Origin: Mycobacterium kyorinense | GTDB lineage: Bacteria; Actinomycetota; Actinomycetes; Mycobacteriales; Mycobacteriaceae | DNA: 64,000 bases | NCBI RefSeq assembly: GCF_001672775.1 | Contig: NZ_LZKJ01000049.1 | Location: forward strand, 1 to 64,000 | Direction: 5' to 3' | Part shown: one piece after another, positions 9,860-18,224 of the stretch | Numbering within the stretch: the stretch's first letter is position 1 | Layout: every line of letters begins with the position of its first letter | Position numbers and translations under genes: made by a program | Notes under the pieces: model-generated | What the model saw: the letters and a program-made list of their open reading frames with translations, nothing else | Databases searched by the model: none | Told to the model about the DNA's origin: nothing

Positions 9860-10942
9860 TCAGCCGCCGATCGCACTCATCGGGCGGTCCGGCTGAATGA
9901 AGTCGGGGTCGTTGATGCCGTGCCCGGCAGCTTTGGTCCACATCGCCGTGCGCCACGCTGCTTCGATCGCATCATCGTCGGCCCCGCTGCGCAGCAGGTC
10001 CCGAACATCGGTCTCCTGCTTCGCGAAGAGGCAGTTGCGGATTTGTCCGTCGGCGGTCAACCGCACCCGGTCACACGTCGAACAGAACGGATGCGATACC
10101 GAGGCGATGACGCCGACTTTTCCGACCGGAGTGCCCGGGCCCTCGTCCACCAGCCACAGCTCCGCCGGCGCCGATCCGCGTGGCGCCGGGTCGGGTCGCA
10201 GTCGGAAGTGCGGCCGCAGCGCCGCCAGCACGTCGTCGGCGCTCAGCACCGCCCCGCGGCGCCACTGGTGGCCGGCGTCGAGCGGCATTTGCTCAATGAC
10301 CCGTAATTGGTAGCCGTGCTCCAGACAGAACCGCAGCAACTCCACCACGTCTGCTCGCCCGGTGGCGGGGTCGAGGACGGCGTTGACCTTGACAGGATCG
10401 AAGCCGGCTTCTTTGGCCGCGGCCAGCCCGGCCAGTACGTCGTCGAGCCGGTCGCGCCGGGTGATGGCGGCAAAGTGGTCGCGGTCCACGGTGTCCAGCG
10501 ACACGTTGACCCGGTCCAGGCCGGCCTTCGCGAGCGCGGCGGCTCGCCGGTCCAGTCCCAGGCCGTTGGTGGTCAGCGAGATTTCCGGGCGTGGCTCCAG
10601 CGCCGCTGCCGCGGCCACCACCTCTTCGAGGTGGCGGGCCAATAACGGCTCACCGCCGGTGAACCGCACGCTGGTGATCCCGAGCCGGGTCACCGCGATG
10701 CGCAGCAACCGGGCCAGTTCATCGGGCTGCAGCAGGTGCTCGCTGGGCAACCAGTCCAGCCCCTCGGCGGGCATGCAGTAGGTGCAGCGCAGATTGCAGC
10801 GGTCGGTCAACGAGACCCGCAGGTCGGTGGCCACCCGCCCGAAGGTGTCGACCAGCGGCCCGGTCTCGGGGGCGGGCCCGTGGTTGCCGGGGTCGGTCTC
10901 GGGGCGGCGCACCGTCGGCACGCCGAGCGCGATCAACGTCAT
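9860..10942 (-). CDS. moaA: GTP 3',8-cyclase MoaA (radical SAM)
   Basis: MoaA catalyses the first step of molybdenum cofactor synthesis, the radical SAM rearrangement of GTP. The 360-residue protein has the SAM cluster motif CNLRCTYC (Cys49, Cys53, Cys56), the GGEPLL motif, and a C-terminal second cluster in HPFCSTCDRVRLTADG with a further Cys in IRNCLF. It ends in the essential Gly-Gly (RPMSAIGG). It corresponds to moaA2 (Rv0869c). The ATG overlaps the stop of the upstream membrane protein gene by four bases. Confidence 0.95.
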   Translation of the reverse strand: MTLIALGVPTVRRPETDPGNHGPAPETGPLVDTFGRVATDLRVSLTDRCNLRCTYCMPAEGLDWLPSEHLLQPDELARLLRIAVTRLGITSVRFTGGEPLLARHLEEVVAAAAALEPRPEISLTTNGLGLDRRAAALAKAGLDRVNVSLDTVDRDHFAAITRRDRLDDVLAGLAAAKEAGFDPVKVNAVLDPATGRADVVELLRFCLEHGYQLRVIEQMPLDAGHQWRRGAVLSADDVLAALRPHFRLRPDPAPRGSAPAELWLVDEGPGTPVGKVGVIASVSHPFCSTCDRVRLTADGQIRNCLFAKQETDVRDLLRSGADDDAIEAAWRTAMWTKAAGHGINDPDFIQPDRPMSAIGG

Positions 10943-11343
10943 GCCAGCACCGACTCAGGTCGAGTGCGCGAACTGACCGGCACGATCTCTTTGCCCAGCG
11001 GCACCAGCGACACCGGGATCAACTTGAGGTTGGCCAGTGCCAGCGGAATACCGATGATCGTCGCCGCCTGGGCGATCGCGGTTGTCAGATGGATGATCGT
11101 CAGCGCGATGCCGCATAGCAGCACCCAGATGACGTTTCCGATCAGCGCGCCCGTCCCGGCGCCCGGCTTTTCGACGATCGTACGTCCGAACGGCCACAGT
11201 GCGTATGCGGCGATGCGCAGCGCCGCGAAGCCGAACGGGATGGTGATGATGAGCAGGAAGCAGACAAGCGCCGCCACAAGGTAGCCGACGGCCAGCCAAA
11301 GGCCGCCGAAGACCAGCCAGATAACGTTCAGGATCAGGCGCAT
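10939..11343 (-). CDS. YccF-family membrane protein (Rv0870c-like)
   Basis: This 134-residue protein has two YccF repeats. Each has a hydrophobic helix pair followed by a conserved IPFG/IPLA turn: ITIPFGFAALRIAAYALWPFGR near residues 33-54, and GIPLALANLKLIPVSLVPLGKEI near 97-119. Three or four membrane helices are likely. The role of YccF proteins is not established. The gene overlaps moaA by four bases and so heads a membrane protein-moaA-moaD operon, an arrangement also seen in M. tuberculosis. Confidence 0.85.
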   Translation of the reverse strand: MRLILNVIWLVFGGLWLAVGYLVAALVCFLLIITIPFGFAALRIAAYALWPFGRTIVEKPGAGTGALIGNVIWVLLCGIALTIIHLTTAIAQAATIIGIPLALANLKLIPVSLVPLGKEIVPVSSRTRPESVLA

Positions 11344-11549
11344 ATCACCTCCAGCGGTCCTGCCAGCCTACCCAGTACCGCTCGTTAGCGCGGCCCAGCC
11401 GGGCGCTGCGGGTCGCCACTGTGCCAGTAACGGGGGTGCTCGGCCGGCCCGCATCCGAGTAGGATCAGCAATCATTGCGTCCTGCGCAGGCGGGACGCTT
11501 CATTGTGTTGCCCATTCTAGAGATTTCGTTAGACAAGCAGGTGAGACCA

Positions 11550-11957
11550 GTGCCGACTGGCAAGGTGAAGTGGTACGACGCCGCGAAGGGATTCGGCTTC
11601 CTGTCACAGGAGGACGGCGAGGACGTCTACGTGCGTTCGTCGGCGTTACCCGCGGGCGTCGAGGACCTCAAGGCCGGGCAGCGCGTCGAATTCGGCGTGG
11701 CCTCTGGTCGTCGCGGACCGCAGGCATTGAGCCTCAAGCTGATTGATCCGCCGCCCAGCCTGTCGCGTACTCGCCGCGAGGGGCCGGCCGAGCACAAGCA
11801 CAGCCCCGACGAGCTGCACGGCATGGTCGAGGACATGATCACCTTGCTGGAAAGCGCCGTGCAGCCCGAACTGCGCAAAGGTCGCTATCCGGACCGAAAG
11901 ACAGCCCGGCGGGTTTCTGAAGTGGTCAAGGCTGTGGCCCGGGAGTTGGACGGCTGA
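11550..11957 (+). CDS. cspB: Cold shock-like protein CspB with C-terminal extension
   Basis: The first 67 residues are a cold-shock domain: [20 protein letters not shown] carries RNP1-like FGFLS, and DVYVRSSAL replaces the usual DVFVHFSAI RNP2. Such proteins bind single-stranded RNA or DNA. A 65-residue tail (about 70-135) is charged and helical and ends KAVARELDG; it is typical of the CspB (Rv0871) group rather than the small CspA group. The GTG at 11550 gives the [10 protein letters not shown] start common to orthologues. The M. tuberculosis PE_PGRS15 gene that I recall next to it is absent. Confidence 0.92.
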   Translation: MPTGKVKWYDAAKGFGFLSQEDGEDVYVRSSALPAGVEDLKAGQRVEFGVASGRRGPQALSLKLIDPPPSLSRTRREGPAEHKHSPDELHGMVEDMITLLESAVQPELRKGRYPDRKTARRVSEVVKAVARELDG

Positions 11958-12055
11958 GTCGCTCGTTGAAGTAAAAGTGTGCACTGCGACGCGCCTGAGG
12001 GAACACTGGTAATCGGAGCCTCAAAAACGGTCGGGGAGAACCAGAGGAGTGTCCG

Positions 12056-13993
12056 ATGGCACAGCAGGCACAGGTCAGCGAGGAGCAAGCAAGAGCTGTA
12101 GCCGAGGAATCTCGCGAAAGCGGTTGGGATAAGCCGTCGTTCGCAAAGGAGTTATTCCTTGGTCGCTTCCCTTTAGACCTCATTCACCCGTTTCCCCGTC
12201 CGTCGGACGAGGACGCGGCCCGCACCGAGGAATTCCTGGCCAAGCTGCGGGAGTTTCTCGAGGGCGTCGACGGCAGCGTGATCGAGCGAGAGGCCCAGAT
12301 TCCCGACGAGTACGTCAAGGGCCTTGCCGAACTCGGATGCTTCGGCATGAAAATCCCCGCGGAGTACGGCGGCCTGAACATGTCGCAGATCGCCTACAAC
12401 CGCGCATTGGTCATGGTTGCGACGGTCAACCCCAGTCTTGGCGCGCTGCTGTCGGCGCACCAGTCGATCGGGGTGCCCGAACCACTCAAACTGGCCGGCA
12501 CTGAAGAACAGAAGCGGAAATTCCTGCCGCGCTGCGCGGCCGGAGGGATCTCGGCATTTCTGCTCACCGAGCCCGATGTGGGCTCTGACCCGGCCCGGCT
12601 GGCGTCGACGGCGACGCCGGTCGACGACGGTCAGGCATACGAACTCGACGGCGTGAAGTTGTGGACGACCAACGGTGTGGTCGCCGATCTGCTGGTGGTG
12701 ATGGCCCGAGTCCCCAAGAGCGAAGGGCACCGCGGGGGAGTGAGCGCGTTTGTCGTCGAGGCCGATTCGCCGGGCATTACCGTCGAGCGGCGCAACAAGT
12801 TCATGGGATTGCGCGGCATCGAGAACGGCCTGACTCGCATGCATAAGGTTCGCGTCCCGCGGGAGAACCTGATCGGCCGGGAAGGCGACGGGCTGAGGAT
12901 CGCGCTGACGACACTCAACGCTGGACGGCTTTCCATCCCCGCAATGGCGGCCGGCGCCGCCAAGTGGTCGCTGAAGATCGCCCGCGAGTGGTCGTGTGAA
13001 CGCGTCCAGTGGGGCAAACCGGTCGGTAAGCACGCGGCGGTCGCGGGCAAGATCTCGTTTATCGCCGCAACCACTTACGCGCTGGAAGCGGTGCTTGAGC
13101 TGTCTGCTCAGATGGCCGACGAAGGCCGCAACGACATCCGAATCGAGGCGGCGCTGGCGAAATTGTGGTCCAGCGAGATGGCCGACGTGATTGCCGACGA
13201 GCTGCTGCAGATCCGGGGTGGTCGCGGCTACGAGACCGCCGAGTCGCTGGCCGCGCGCGGAGAGCGCGCGGTCCCGGTGGAGCAGTTGGTGCGCGACTTG
13301 CGGATCAACCGCATCTTCGAAGGGTCCAGCGAGATCATGCGGCTGCTGATCGCCCGTGAGGCGGTCGACACTCACCTGAGTGCAGCCGGAGATTTGGCGA
13401 ATCCGAAAGCCGACATGCGGCAGAAGGCCAAGGCGGCAGCCGACGCCAGTGGTTTCTATGCAAAATGGTTGCCGCAATTGGCATTCGGCGAAGGGCAACT
13501 GCCGACCACCTATCGCGAATTCGGCAAGCTGGCGACGCATCTGCGGTTTGTCGAGCGCTCGGCGCGCAAGCTCGCCCGCAACACGTTCTACGGAATGGCG
13601 CGCTGGCAAGCTGCTTTGGAGCAAAAGCAGGGATTCCTCGGCCGCATCGTGGATATCGGTGCGGAGTTGTTCGCCATGTCGGCGGTGTGTGTGCGCGCCG
13701 AGGCGCAGCGGGTTGCGGACCGGGCTGAGGGCGGGCAGGCATACGAGCTTGCCGACGCGTTCTGCCAGCAGGCCACGTTGCGGGTCGAGGCACTGTTCGG
13801 CGCCCTGTGGTCCAACACCGACAGCACCGACGTTCGGTTGGCCGGCGAGGTGCTGGACGGACGCTACACATGGCTGGAAGCCGGAATCCTGGACCCGTCG
13901 GAGGGCACCGGGCCGTGGATCGCCGAATGGGAACCGGGCCCGTCCACCGAAGAGGACGTGTCCCGGCGGATCCTGACCGTAACGGAACCCTGA
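12056..13993 (+). CDS. fadE10: Acyl-CoA dehydrogenase FadE10
   Basis: This 645-residue flavoprotein is long for an acyl-CoA dehydrogenase (usually 380-400) because it has N- and C-terminal extensions, like Rv0873. The core shows FLLTEPDVGSDPARL, LWTTNGVVADLLVV, the RIEAALAKLWSSEMAD helix and IRGGRGYETAESLAARGE with the IFEGSSEIMRL signature. It should catalyse alpha-beta dehydrogenation of acyl-CoA with FAD. The catalytic glutamate appears to be that of FEGSSE. AGAGGAG-type ribosome binding sequence precedes the ATG. The following transferase gene starts four bases after its stop and may be cotranscribed. Confidence 0.93.
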   Translation: MAQQAQVSEEQARAVAEESRESGWDKPSFAKELFLGRFPLDLIHPFPRPSDEDAARTEEFLAKLREFLEGVDGSVIEREAQIPDEYVKGLAELGCFGMKIPAEYGGLNMSQIAYNRALVMVATVNPSLGALLSAHQSIGVPEPLKLAGTEEQKRKFLPRCAAGGISAFLLTEPDVGSDPARLASTATPVDDGQAYELDGVKLWTTNGVVADLLVVMARVPKSEGHRGGVSAFVVEADSPGITVERRNKFMGLRGIENGLTRMHKVRVPRENLIGREGDGLRIALTTLNAGRLSIPAMAAGAAKWSLKIAREWSCERVQWGKPVGKHAAVAGKISFIAATTYALEAVLELSAQMADEGRNDIRIEAALAKLWSSEMADVIADELLQIRGGRGYETAESLAARGERAVPVEQLVRDLRINRIFEGSSEIMRLLIAREAVDTHLSAAGDLANPKADMRQKAKAAADASGFYAKWLPQLAFGEGQLPTTYREFGKLATHLRFVERSARKLARNTFYGMARWQAALEQKQGFLGRIVDIGAELFAMSAVCVRAEAQRVADRAEGGQAYELADAFCQQATLRVEALFGALWSNTDSTDVRLAGEVLDGRYTWLEAGILDPSEGTGPWIAEWEPGPSTEEDVSRRILTVTEP

Positions 13994-13997
13994 CGGC

Positions 13998-14996
13998 ATG
14001 GCCTCCTATGTCGCCGGCGCGGGTGAGTTCACCCGTGACACCAACTACATCGAGACCCGCATCACCGCTGACGGCCGGGACGGGTATCCCGTCGAACCGG
14101 GCCGATACCGCTTGATCGTTGCCCGCGCGTGTCCGTGGGCTAATCGCACGATTATCGTCCGGCGACTGCTAGGGCTGGAAAAGGTTATCTCCATTGGTTT
14201 TTGCGGCCCCACCCATGACGAGCGCAGTTGGACCTTCGACCTCGACCCCGGTGGCGTCGACCCGGTGCTGAAGATCCCCCGCTTGCAGGACGCCTATTTC
14301 ACGCGCTTCCCCGACTACCCGAAAGGCATCACCGTACCGGCGATGGTCGACGTGCCCACTGGTGCCGTGGTCACCAACGATTTCGCGCAGATCACCCTTG
14401 ACTTCTCCACCGAATGGACGGCCTACCACCGTGAGGGCGCACCGGAGCTCTATCCTGAGCCGTTGCGTGGCGAGATCGACGAGGTGGCCCAACGGGTTTA
14501 CACCGAGATCAACAACGGGGTGTATCGGTGTGGGTTCGCCGGCTCGCAGGGGGCCTACGACGCAGCCTACGACCGATTGTTCACTGCGCTGGACTGGCTG
14601 AGCGAGCGGCTCAGTCGGCAGCGATACCTGGTGGGCGACACCATCACCGAAGCCGATGTGCGGTTGTTCACCACGCTGGCCCGCTTCGACCCGGTCTATC
14701 ACGGACACTTCAAATGCAATCGATCCAAACTCTCCGAGATGCCGGTGCTGTGGGCGTATGCGCGTGACCTGTTCCAAACGCCGGGTTTCGGCGACACCGT
14801 CGACTTCGTCCAAATCAAACAGCACTACTACATCGTGCATGCCGACATCAATCCCACCCGGATCGTGCCCAAGGGCCCCGAGTTGGCTGGATGGCTGACT
14901 CCACACAGCCGAGAAGAGCTGGGCGGCAAGCCCTTCGGTGACGGCAGCCCGCCCGGCCCACCGTTGGAGGATGAACAGGTGCCAAACACCCTCTAA
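13998..14996 (+). CDS. Xi-class glutathionyl/mycothiol-dependent transferase (YqjG/ECM4 type)
   Basis: This 332-residue protein belongs to the Xi-class GST group. The thioredoxin-like half carries the catalytic cysteine in VARACPWANRTIIVRRLLGLE. The second half is helical, with RYLVGDTITEADVRLFTTL and the family motif FKCNRSKL. In proteobacteria these enzymes reduce glutathionyl-hydroquinones. Mycobacteria make mycothiol instead of glutathione, so the thiol used here is probably mycothiol or another low-molecular-weight thiol; that is inference. The gene takes the position where I recall Rv0874c in M. tuberculosis. Its stop is three bases from palindrome A. Confidence 0.85.
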   Translation: MASYVAGAGEFTRDTNYIETRITADGRDGYPVEPGRYRLIVARACPWANRTIIVRRLLGLEKVISIGFCGPTHDERSWTFDLDPGGVDPVLKIPRLQDAYFTRFPDYPKGITVPAMVDVPTGAVVTNDFAQITLDFSTEWTAYHREGAPELYPEPLRGEIDEVAQRVYTEINNGVYRCGFAGSQGAYDAAYDRLFTALDWLSERLSRQRYLVGDTITEADVRLFTTLARFDPVYHGHFKCNRSKLSEMPVLWAYARDLFQTPGFGDTVDFVQIKQHYYIVHADINPTRIVPKGPELAGWLTPHSREELGGKPFGDGSPPGPPLEDEQVPNTL

Positions 14997-14997
14997 C

Positions 14998-15055
14998 GCC
15001 GAGCGTCGAGTTGTTGGGCGAAATCACGCAATTTCACCCAACAACTCGACGCTCG
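14998..15055. repeat. Palindrome A, left copy of a 58-bp direct repeat
   Basis: The stem arms are 15000-15024 and 15031-15055 with the six-base loop CACGCA. They are 25 bp long with one non-Watson-Crick position: C opposite A if the plus strand is transcribed, and U opposite G (a wobble) if the minus strand is. The arm reads CGAGCGTCGAGTTGTTGGG then CGAAAT. The 58 bases 14998-15055 recur without a mismatch at 15962-16019. The palindrome lies between two convergent stop codons (14996 on plus and 15061 on minus), three and five bases from its ends. No T-run follows. Confidence 0.95.
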
Positions 15056-15060
15056 ATAGG

Positions 15061-15927
15061 TCAAATGGGGCATCCGGCAGCGCGCAGCGCCCGAAGTATC
15101 CGCGCGATGACCACCGCCGGACGGTAACGCAGCAGATCTGCGCTCACCCGGATGATGATCCATCCGCGGGCCTCTAGTTCGGCAAGACGGTCGATGTCGT
15201 AGGTCCGCTGCGCCGGATCAGTCCAGTGGTGGGCGCCGTCGAACTCCACGCCCACCTTCCACTCTTGCCAACCCATGTCGATGCGCGCCAGCACCGTGCC
15301 CCATTCGCCGAGCACCTCGATCTGGGTCTGCGGACGCGGCAGGCCGTTCGCCACGGGCAGCAGCCGGGTTTTGGTCTCGTACGGCGATTCGGCACCGCCG
15401 TCGATCACCGACAACACCCGGCGCAGCTGCACCAGCCCACGCGCCCCGCGATGACGGTCCGCCAGCGGCTCCACATCGGCCACCTTCAAGCCGGTGGCAT
15501 GCGCGAGCGCGTCAAGCCGAATTACCGCGGCAGCGAATCCGTTTCGTCGCCCGAGGTCGAATGCCGTACGCGCTGGAGTCGTTAATCGGATACCGTCTCG
15601 CACACACCACTCGTCGTCCCACAACGTGTCGCTGTGCAGAACAATGCCGCGCGTCTTGTCGCGGCTTCGTCGATTCAGCTCGGCAGGCAGCCACGCATCG
15701 ATCCACGCTGTTCGATGCAAGGCTGCGGCGGATAATCCGGCCACGGTTGCGACGCGCCCCGACCACAGCCAGGCCGCGACCGCGCGGGTCACCGGTGTCA
15801 GCGGTTGCCCGCGTGGGATGTACACATTCCGGTGCACGCTTTCGAACTCGGTTCGCAGCTGATGCGGTGTGACGATTCCCGCCGCCAGAGCTTCGTTGCC
15901 TCGGAAGGGCCAATCCAGGGTTGCCAT
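15061..15927 (-). CDS. DUF559 (Vsr-like endonuclease fold) protein with AbiEi-like N-terminus
   Basis: This 288-residue protein has two parts. The first 110 residues resemble the AbiEi/DUF559-associated winged-helix region (GIVTPHQLRTEFESVHRNVYIPRG, VAGLSAAALHRTAWID). The last 100 residues are a DUF559 domain of the PD-(D/E)xK superfamily: E180 in ESPYETKTR, D217 in ARIDMGW, E228-D230 in GVEFDGAHHW, then the late RTYDIDRLAELEARGW helix. Vsr proteins nick DNA at mismatches, but the function of DUF559 is not known. The ATG at 15927 is preferred over a TTG two codons upstream. The gene is bracketed by identical palindromes. Confidence 0.85.
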   Translation of the reverse strand: MATLDWPFRGNEALAAGIVTPHQLRTEFESVHRNVYIPRGQPLTPVTRAVAAWLWSGRVATVAGLSAAALHRTAWIDAWLPAELNRRSRDKTRGIVLHSDTLWDDEWCVRDGIRLTTPARTAFDLGRRNGFAAAVIRLDALAHATGLKVADVEPLADRHRGARGLVQLRRVLSVIDGGAESPYETKTRLLPVANGLPRPQTQIEVLGEWGTVLARIDMGWQEWKVGVEFDGAHHWTDPAQRTYDIDRLAELEARGWIIIRVSADLLRYRPAVVIARILRALRAAGCPI

Positions 15928-15961
15928 GCGCAAACGATGCCGGTCGGCACCGACACCTACG

Positions 15962-16021
15962 GCCGAGCGTCGAGTTGTTGGGCGAAATCACGCAATTTCA
16001 CCCAACAACTCGACGCTCGGC
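15962..16021. repeat. Palindrome B, right copy of the 58-bp direct repeat
   Basis: Bases 15962-16019 are identical to 14998-15055. Here the stem extends two pairs further, to 15962 and 16021, giving 27 bp with the same single wobble position and the same CACGCA loop (15989-15994). It lies 34 bases upstream of the DUF559 start codon and one base from the stop codon of the upstream DUF2771 gene on the same strand. It therefore lies in the transcript leader of the endonuclease gene or ends the transcript before it. Confidence 0.95.
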
Positions 16022-16022
16022 G

Positions 16023-16511
16023 TCAAAAGATCAGGCGTACCGACCACTCGGCATGCGGGACATCGTGGAATTCGCCGGCTGGGTCGACCACCAGTGTCAT
16101 CAACTGGACGACGATGCCGCTCAGCCGGCCGCGTTGCGGGTCGACGGTGGAGATGGTGACCGCCAGCCGGCTGTCCGGCCGGAACACGGTCGTCGTGGTA
16201 TTGGTCGGATCCTCATACACCCGCAACAGTCGCCAGGGTGCCCGGCCGATCGCCGTCGGAACCGAAAGCTGCACGGGATCGCGGTCATTCACCGGCAACT
16301 CGCCTTGTTCGCCTGGCGTCTGACAATCGCTGACGTCGAGCACATTGCAGTACAGGTATGGCCCGACCCGAGTCAGATGACCGTGCGAATACGCGCTGAT
16401 CTCGGGCCGCGACGGGCCGTGCCCGCGGACCAGCAGCCAGGCGCCGAACCCGGCGCCTGCCGCGGCCAGTACCACCACGACGGCGACCAGCACCGCGACA
16501 GGGCGTTTCAC
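16023..16511 (-). CDS. DUF2771 membrane-anchored or secreted protein (Rv0875c-like)
   Basis: This 162-residue protein has one N-terminal hydrophobic helix (about residues 5-27, VAVLVAVVVVLAAAGAG) and an extracytoplasmic body with two cysteines (LYCNVLDVSDCQT) that could form a disulfide. It matches DUF2771 (Rv0875c). No function is known. The start codon at 16511 overlaps the stop of the upstream MFS gene by four bases, so the two are coupled, as in M. tuberculosis. Confidence 0.85.
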   Translation of the reverse strand: MKRPVAVLVAVVVVLAAAGAGFGAWLLVRGHGPSRPEISAYSHGHLTRVGPYLYCNVLDVSDCQTPGEQGELPVNDRDPVQLSVPTAIGRAPWRLLRVYEDPTNTTTTVFRPDSRLAVTISTVDPQRGRLSGIVVQLMTLVVDPAGEFHDVPHAEWSVRLIF

Positions 16512-18136
16512 TTGCGCAGCACTGCTTCGGCGTCGTCGCGGCGGCGGCCTTGCTGTTCGACCATGACGGGCCGGTTACCCCCGAAGCCCGGTATCAGCGA
16601 GTCGCCGTGGAAGCTGAGGATGGTCTGCGCCAGACCGGGGATCAGCAATGCGCCCACGGCGCTGAACCCGACCCACAGCTCGGTGTAGACCAGCACACCC
16701 AGCGCGCCGCCGAGCACCCAGGCCAACTGCAGCGTCGACTCCGAGCGTCCGAACGCCGAGGCGCGTGACTCTTCAGGCAGGTCGTCTTGCAATGACGCAT
16801 CGAGTGCGGCTTTGGCGATCGCACTACACCCGGAGGTGACCAAGGTGGCGATGGTCGCCGCAACGAGGCTGCCCGCGACCGCGGCGGCCAGCGCCGCGGC
16901 CGTCACCGCCACCGTGCAACGCACCACCAGCACCGCAGGCCTACCCAATTGCAGGCGTGCGCTGGCGAAGTTGCCCACGAAGTTGCCGATCCCGGCCGCA
17001 GCGCCGATCAGCCCCAACATGCCCAACTGCACCCAGCCGCTCACGTCGTGCGCCTTGGCGACGAAGGCGGGATACAGGAACAAGAACCCGACCATGACTT
17101 TGATTGTGCAATTGCCCCACAATGAAGTAATGATGTTGCGGCCCAACGGCTGTCGAATCGCTCCGCTGGCCCGGCGCACCTCTTCGGGCCAGTTTCGGCG
17201 CGACTGCCGATAGCGATAGGTGGTGGGCACCTCGCCCGCGGTCACCTCGACCCACCGCGGAATCCGCATCGAAAGAAACGCACCGGCGATCGTGACCGCG
17301 ATGATGACGAACAACGCGCCAGGCAGCGCAAACAGATGGTCGAACACGTACTCCACGCCGGCGGCGATGCCGCCGCCGACAATCGTGCCGCCCAGCAGGC
17401 CGAAGGTGGTCAGCCGGGAGTTGACTCGTACCAAGTCGATCGTCGGCGGCATCACCCGCGGCGTCACCGCGCTGCGCAGCACCGAAAACGATTTCGACAG
17501 CACCATCATGGCCAGCGCGCACGGATAGAGCACCCAGGACGGGAAGCTGCCGGTGGCGCCGTCGTAGTTGGTGATCAGCACCACGGCCAGTGCGGTACGC
17601 AGCACGAACGACAGCGCCAGCGCAACGCGGCGGCCGTGCTGAAGCCGGTCCAGCGCCGGACCGATCAGCGGGGCGATCACCGCGAACGGCGCGATCGTGA
17701 TGAGCAGGTACAGCGCGACTCTGTCCTTGCTTTCGCCGGTGGCCGCCGCGAAGAACAGGGTGTTGGCCAGCGCCACGGCCATCGCGGAGTCGACTGCGAA
17801 ATTTGCCACCACCGGCCAGGTCAACGCGGTCAAACCGGACTTGTCGGCGCCGTCTGCGGTCGCGGCCCGCTGCACCAAACCGTACATCCGCGAACCCATT
17901 TCGCGGCTGCGCTGCGCTGCCGCGCGGGTGACGGTGACCCGCTCGGCGGTGGGAACGGTACGCGGCGTCTCACTGCGACGGCTGGATTCGGGCTGACGAT
18001 CCAGCGGCGGGAGGTAGCGGTTGGCGCTGGGCATCGTGGCGCGCGGCGTGCGCGGTCGACCGTAACCCGGGTCGGCCGCCGGATAGTTGGCCATCCCGGG
18101 ATGCTCGGTGGGGTGATCACGCCGCCGTTGCGCCAC
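16508..18136 (-). CDS. MFS transporter (Rv0876c-like)
   Basis: This 542-residue protein has a hydrophilic, proline- and arginine-rich N-terminus of about 90 residues followed by about 12 membrane helices. Recognisable parts include ALANTLFFAAATGESKDRVA and the conserved NFVGNFASARLQLGRPA. Rv0876c orthologues are annotated as MFS permeases, and the substrate is unknown. The GTG at 18136 is the farthest start; an internal ATG at the MANYP position would also serve. The gene is divergent from the DUF3027 gene at 18225. Confidence 0.85.
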   Translation of the reverse strand: MAQRRRDHPTEHPGMANYPAADPGYGRPRTPRATMPSANRYLPPLDRQPESSRRSETPRTVPTAERVTVTRAAAQRSREMGSRMYGLVQRAATADGADKSGLTALTWPVVANFAVDSAMAVALANTLFFAAATGESKDRVALYLLITIAPFAVIAPLIGPALDRLQHGRRVALALSFVLRTALAVVLITNYDGATGSFPSWVLYPCALAMMVLSKSFSVLRSAVTPRVMPPTIDLVRVNSRLTTFGLLGGTIVGGGIAAGVEYVFDHLFALPGALFVIIAVTIAGAFLSMRIPRWVEVTAGEVPTTYRYRQSRRNWPEEVRRASGAIRQPLGRNIITSLWGNCTIKVMVGFLFLYPAFVAKAHDVSGWVQLGMLGLIGAAAGIGNFVGNFASARLQLGRPAVLVVRCTVAVTAAALAAAVAGSLVAATIATLVTSGCSAIAKAALDASLQDDLPEESRASAFGRSESTLQLAWVLGGALGVLVYTELWVGFSAVGALLIPGLAQTILSFHGDSLIPGFGGNRPVMVEQQGRRRDDAEAVLRK

Positions 18137-18224
18137 GAATCAATTCTCACTCATCGCCGATGATCGAGCGCGTAGGCGACCGGTGTGGCTGGCCGCCACG
18201 GACCTGCGGCAGTATTGAAGAAGT

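Larger units (their letters stand above)
14998..16021. mobile_element. Candidate palindrome-flanked DUF559 cassette
   Basis: A 1.02-kb unit consists of palindrome A, one endonuclease-like gene and palindrome B. The flanking copies are identical over 58 bp although they are not coding. It occupies the place where I recall Rv0874c in M. tuberculosis, between fadE10 and the DUF2771 gene. No transposase, integrase or target-site duplication is visible. The layout resembles REP/RAYT pairs, in which a single-strand nuclease gene is flanked by palindromes, but the nuclease family is different. Mobility is inference. Confidence 0.5.

Noticed and set aside
12173..13999. 608-codon open frame antisense to fadE10
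   Set aside because: High-GC third-position effect; fadE10 on the other strand has full family motifs and its own ribosome site.
14998..16021. CRISPR array or insertion sequence with terminal inverted repeats
   Set aside because: Only two repeat copies 964 bp apart, each itself a palindrome, and no transposase or cas gene.
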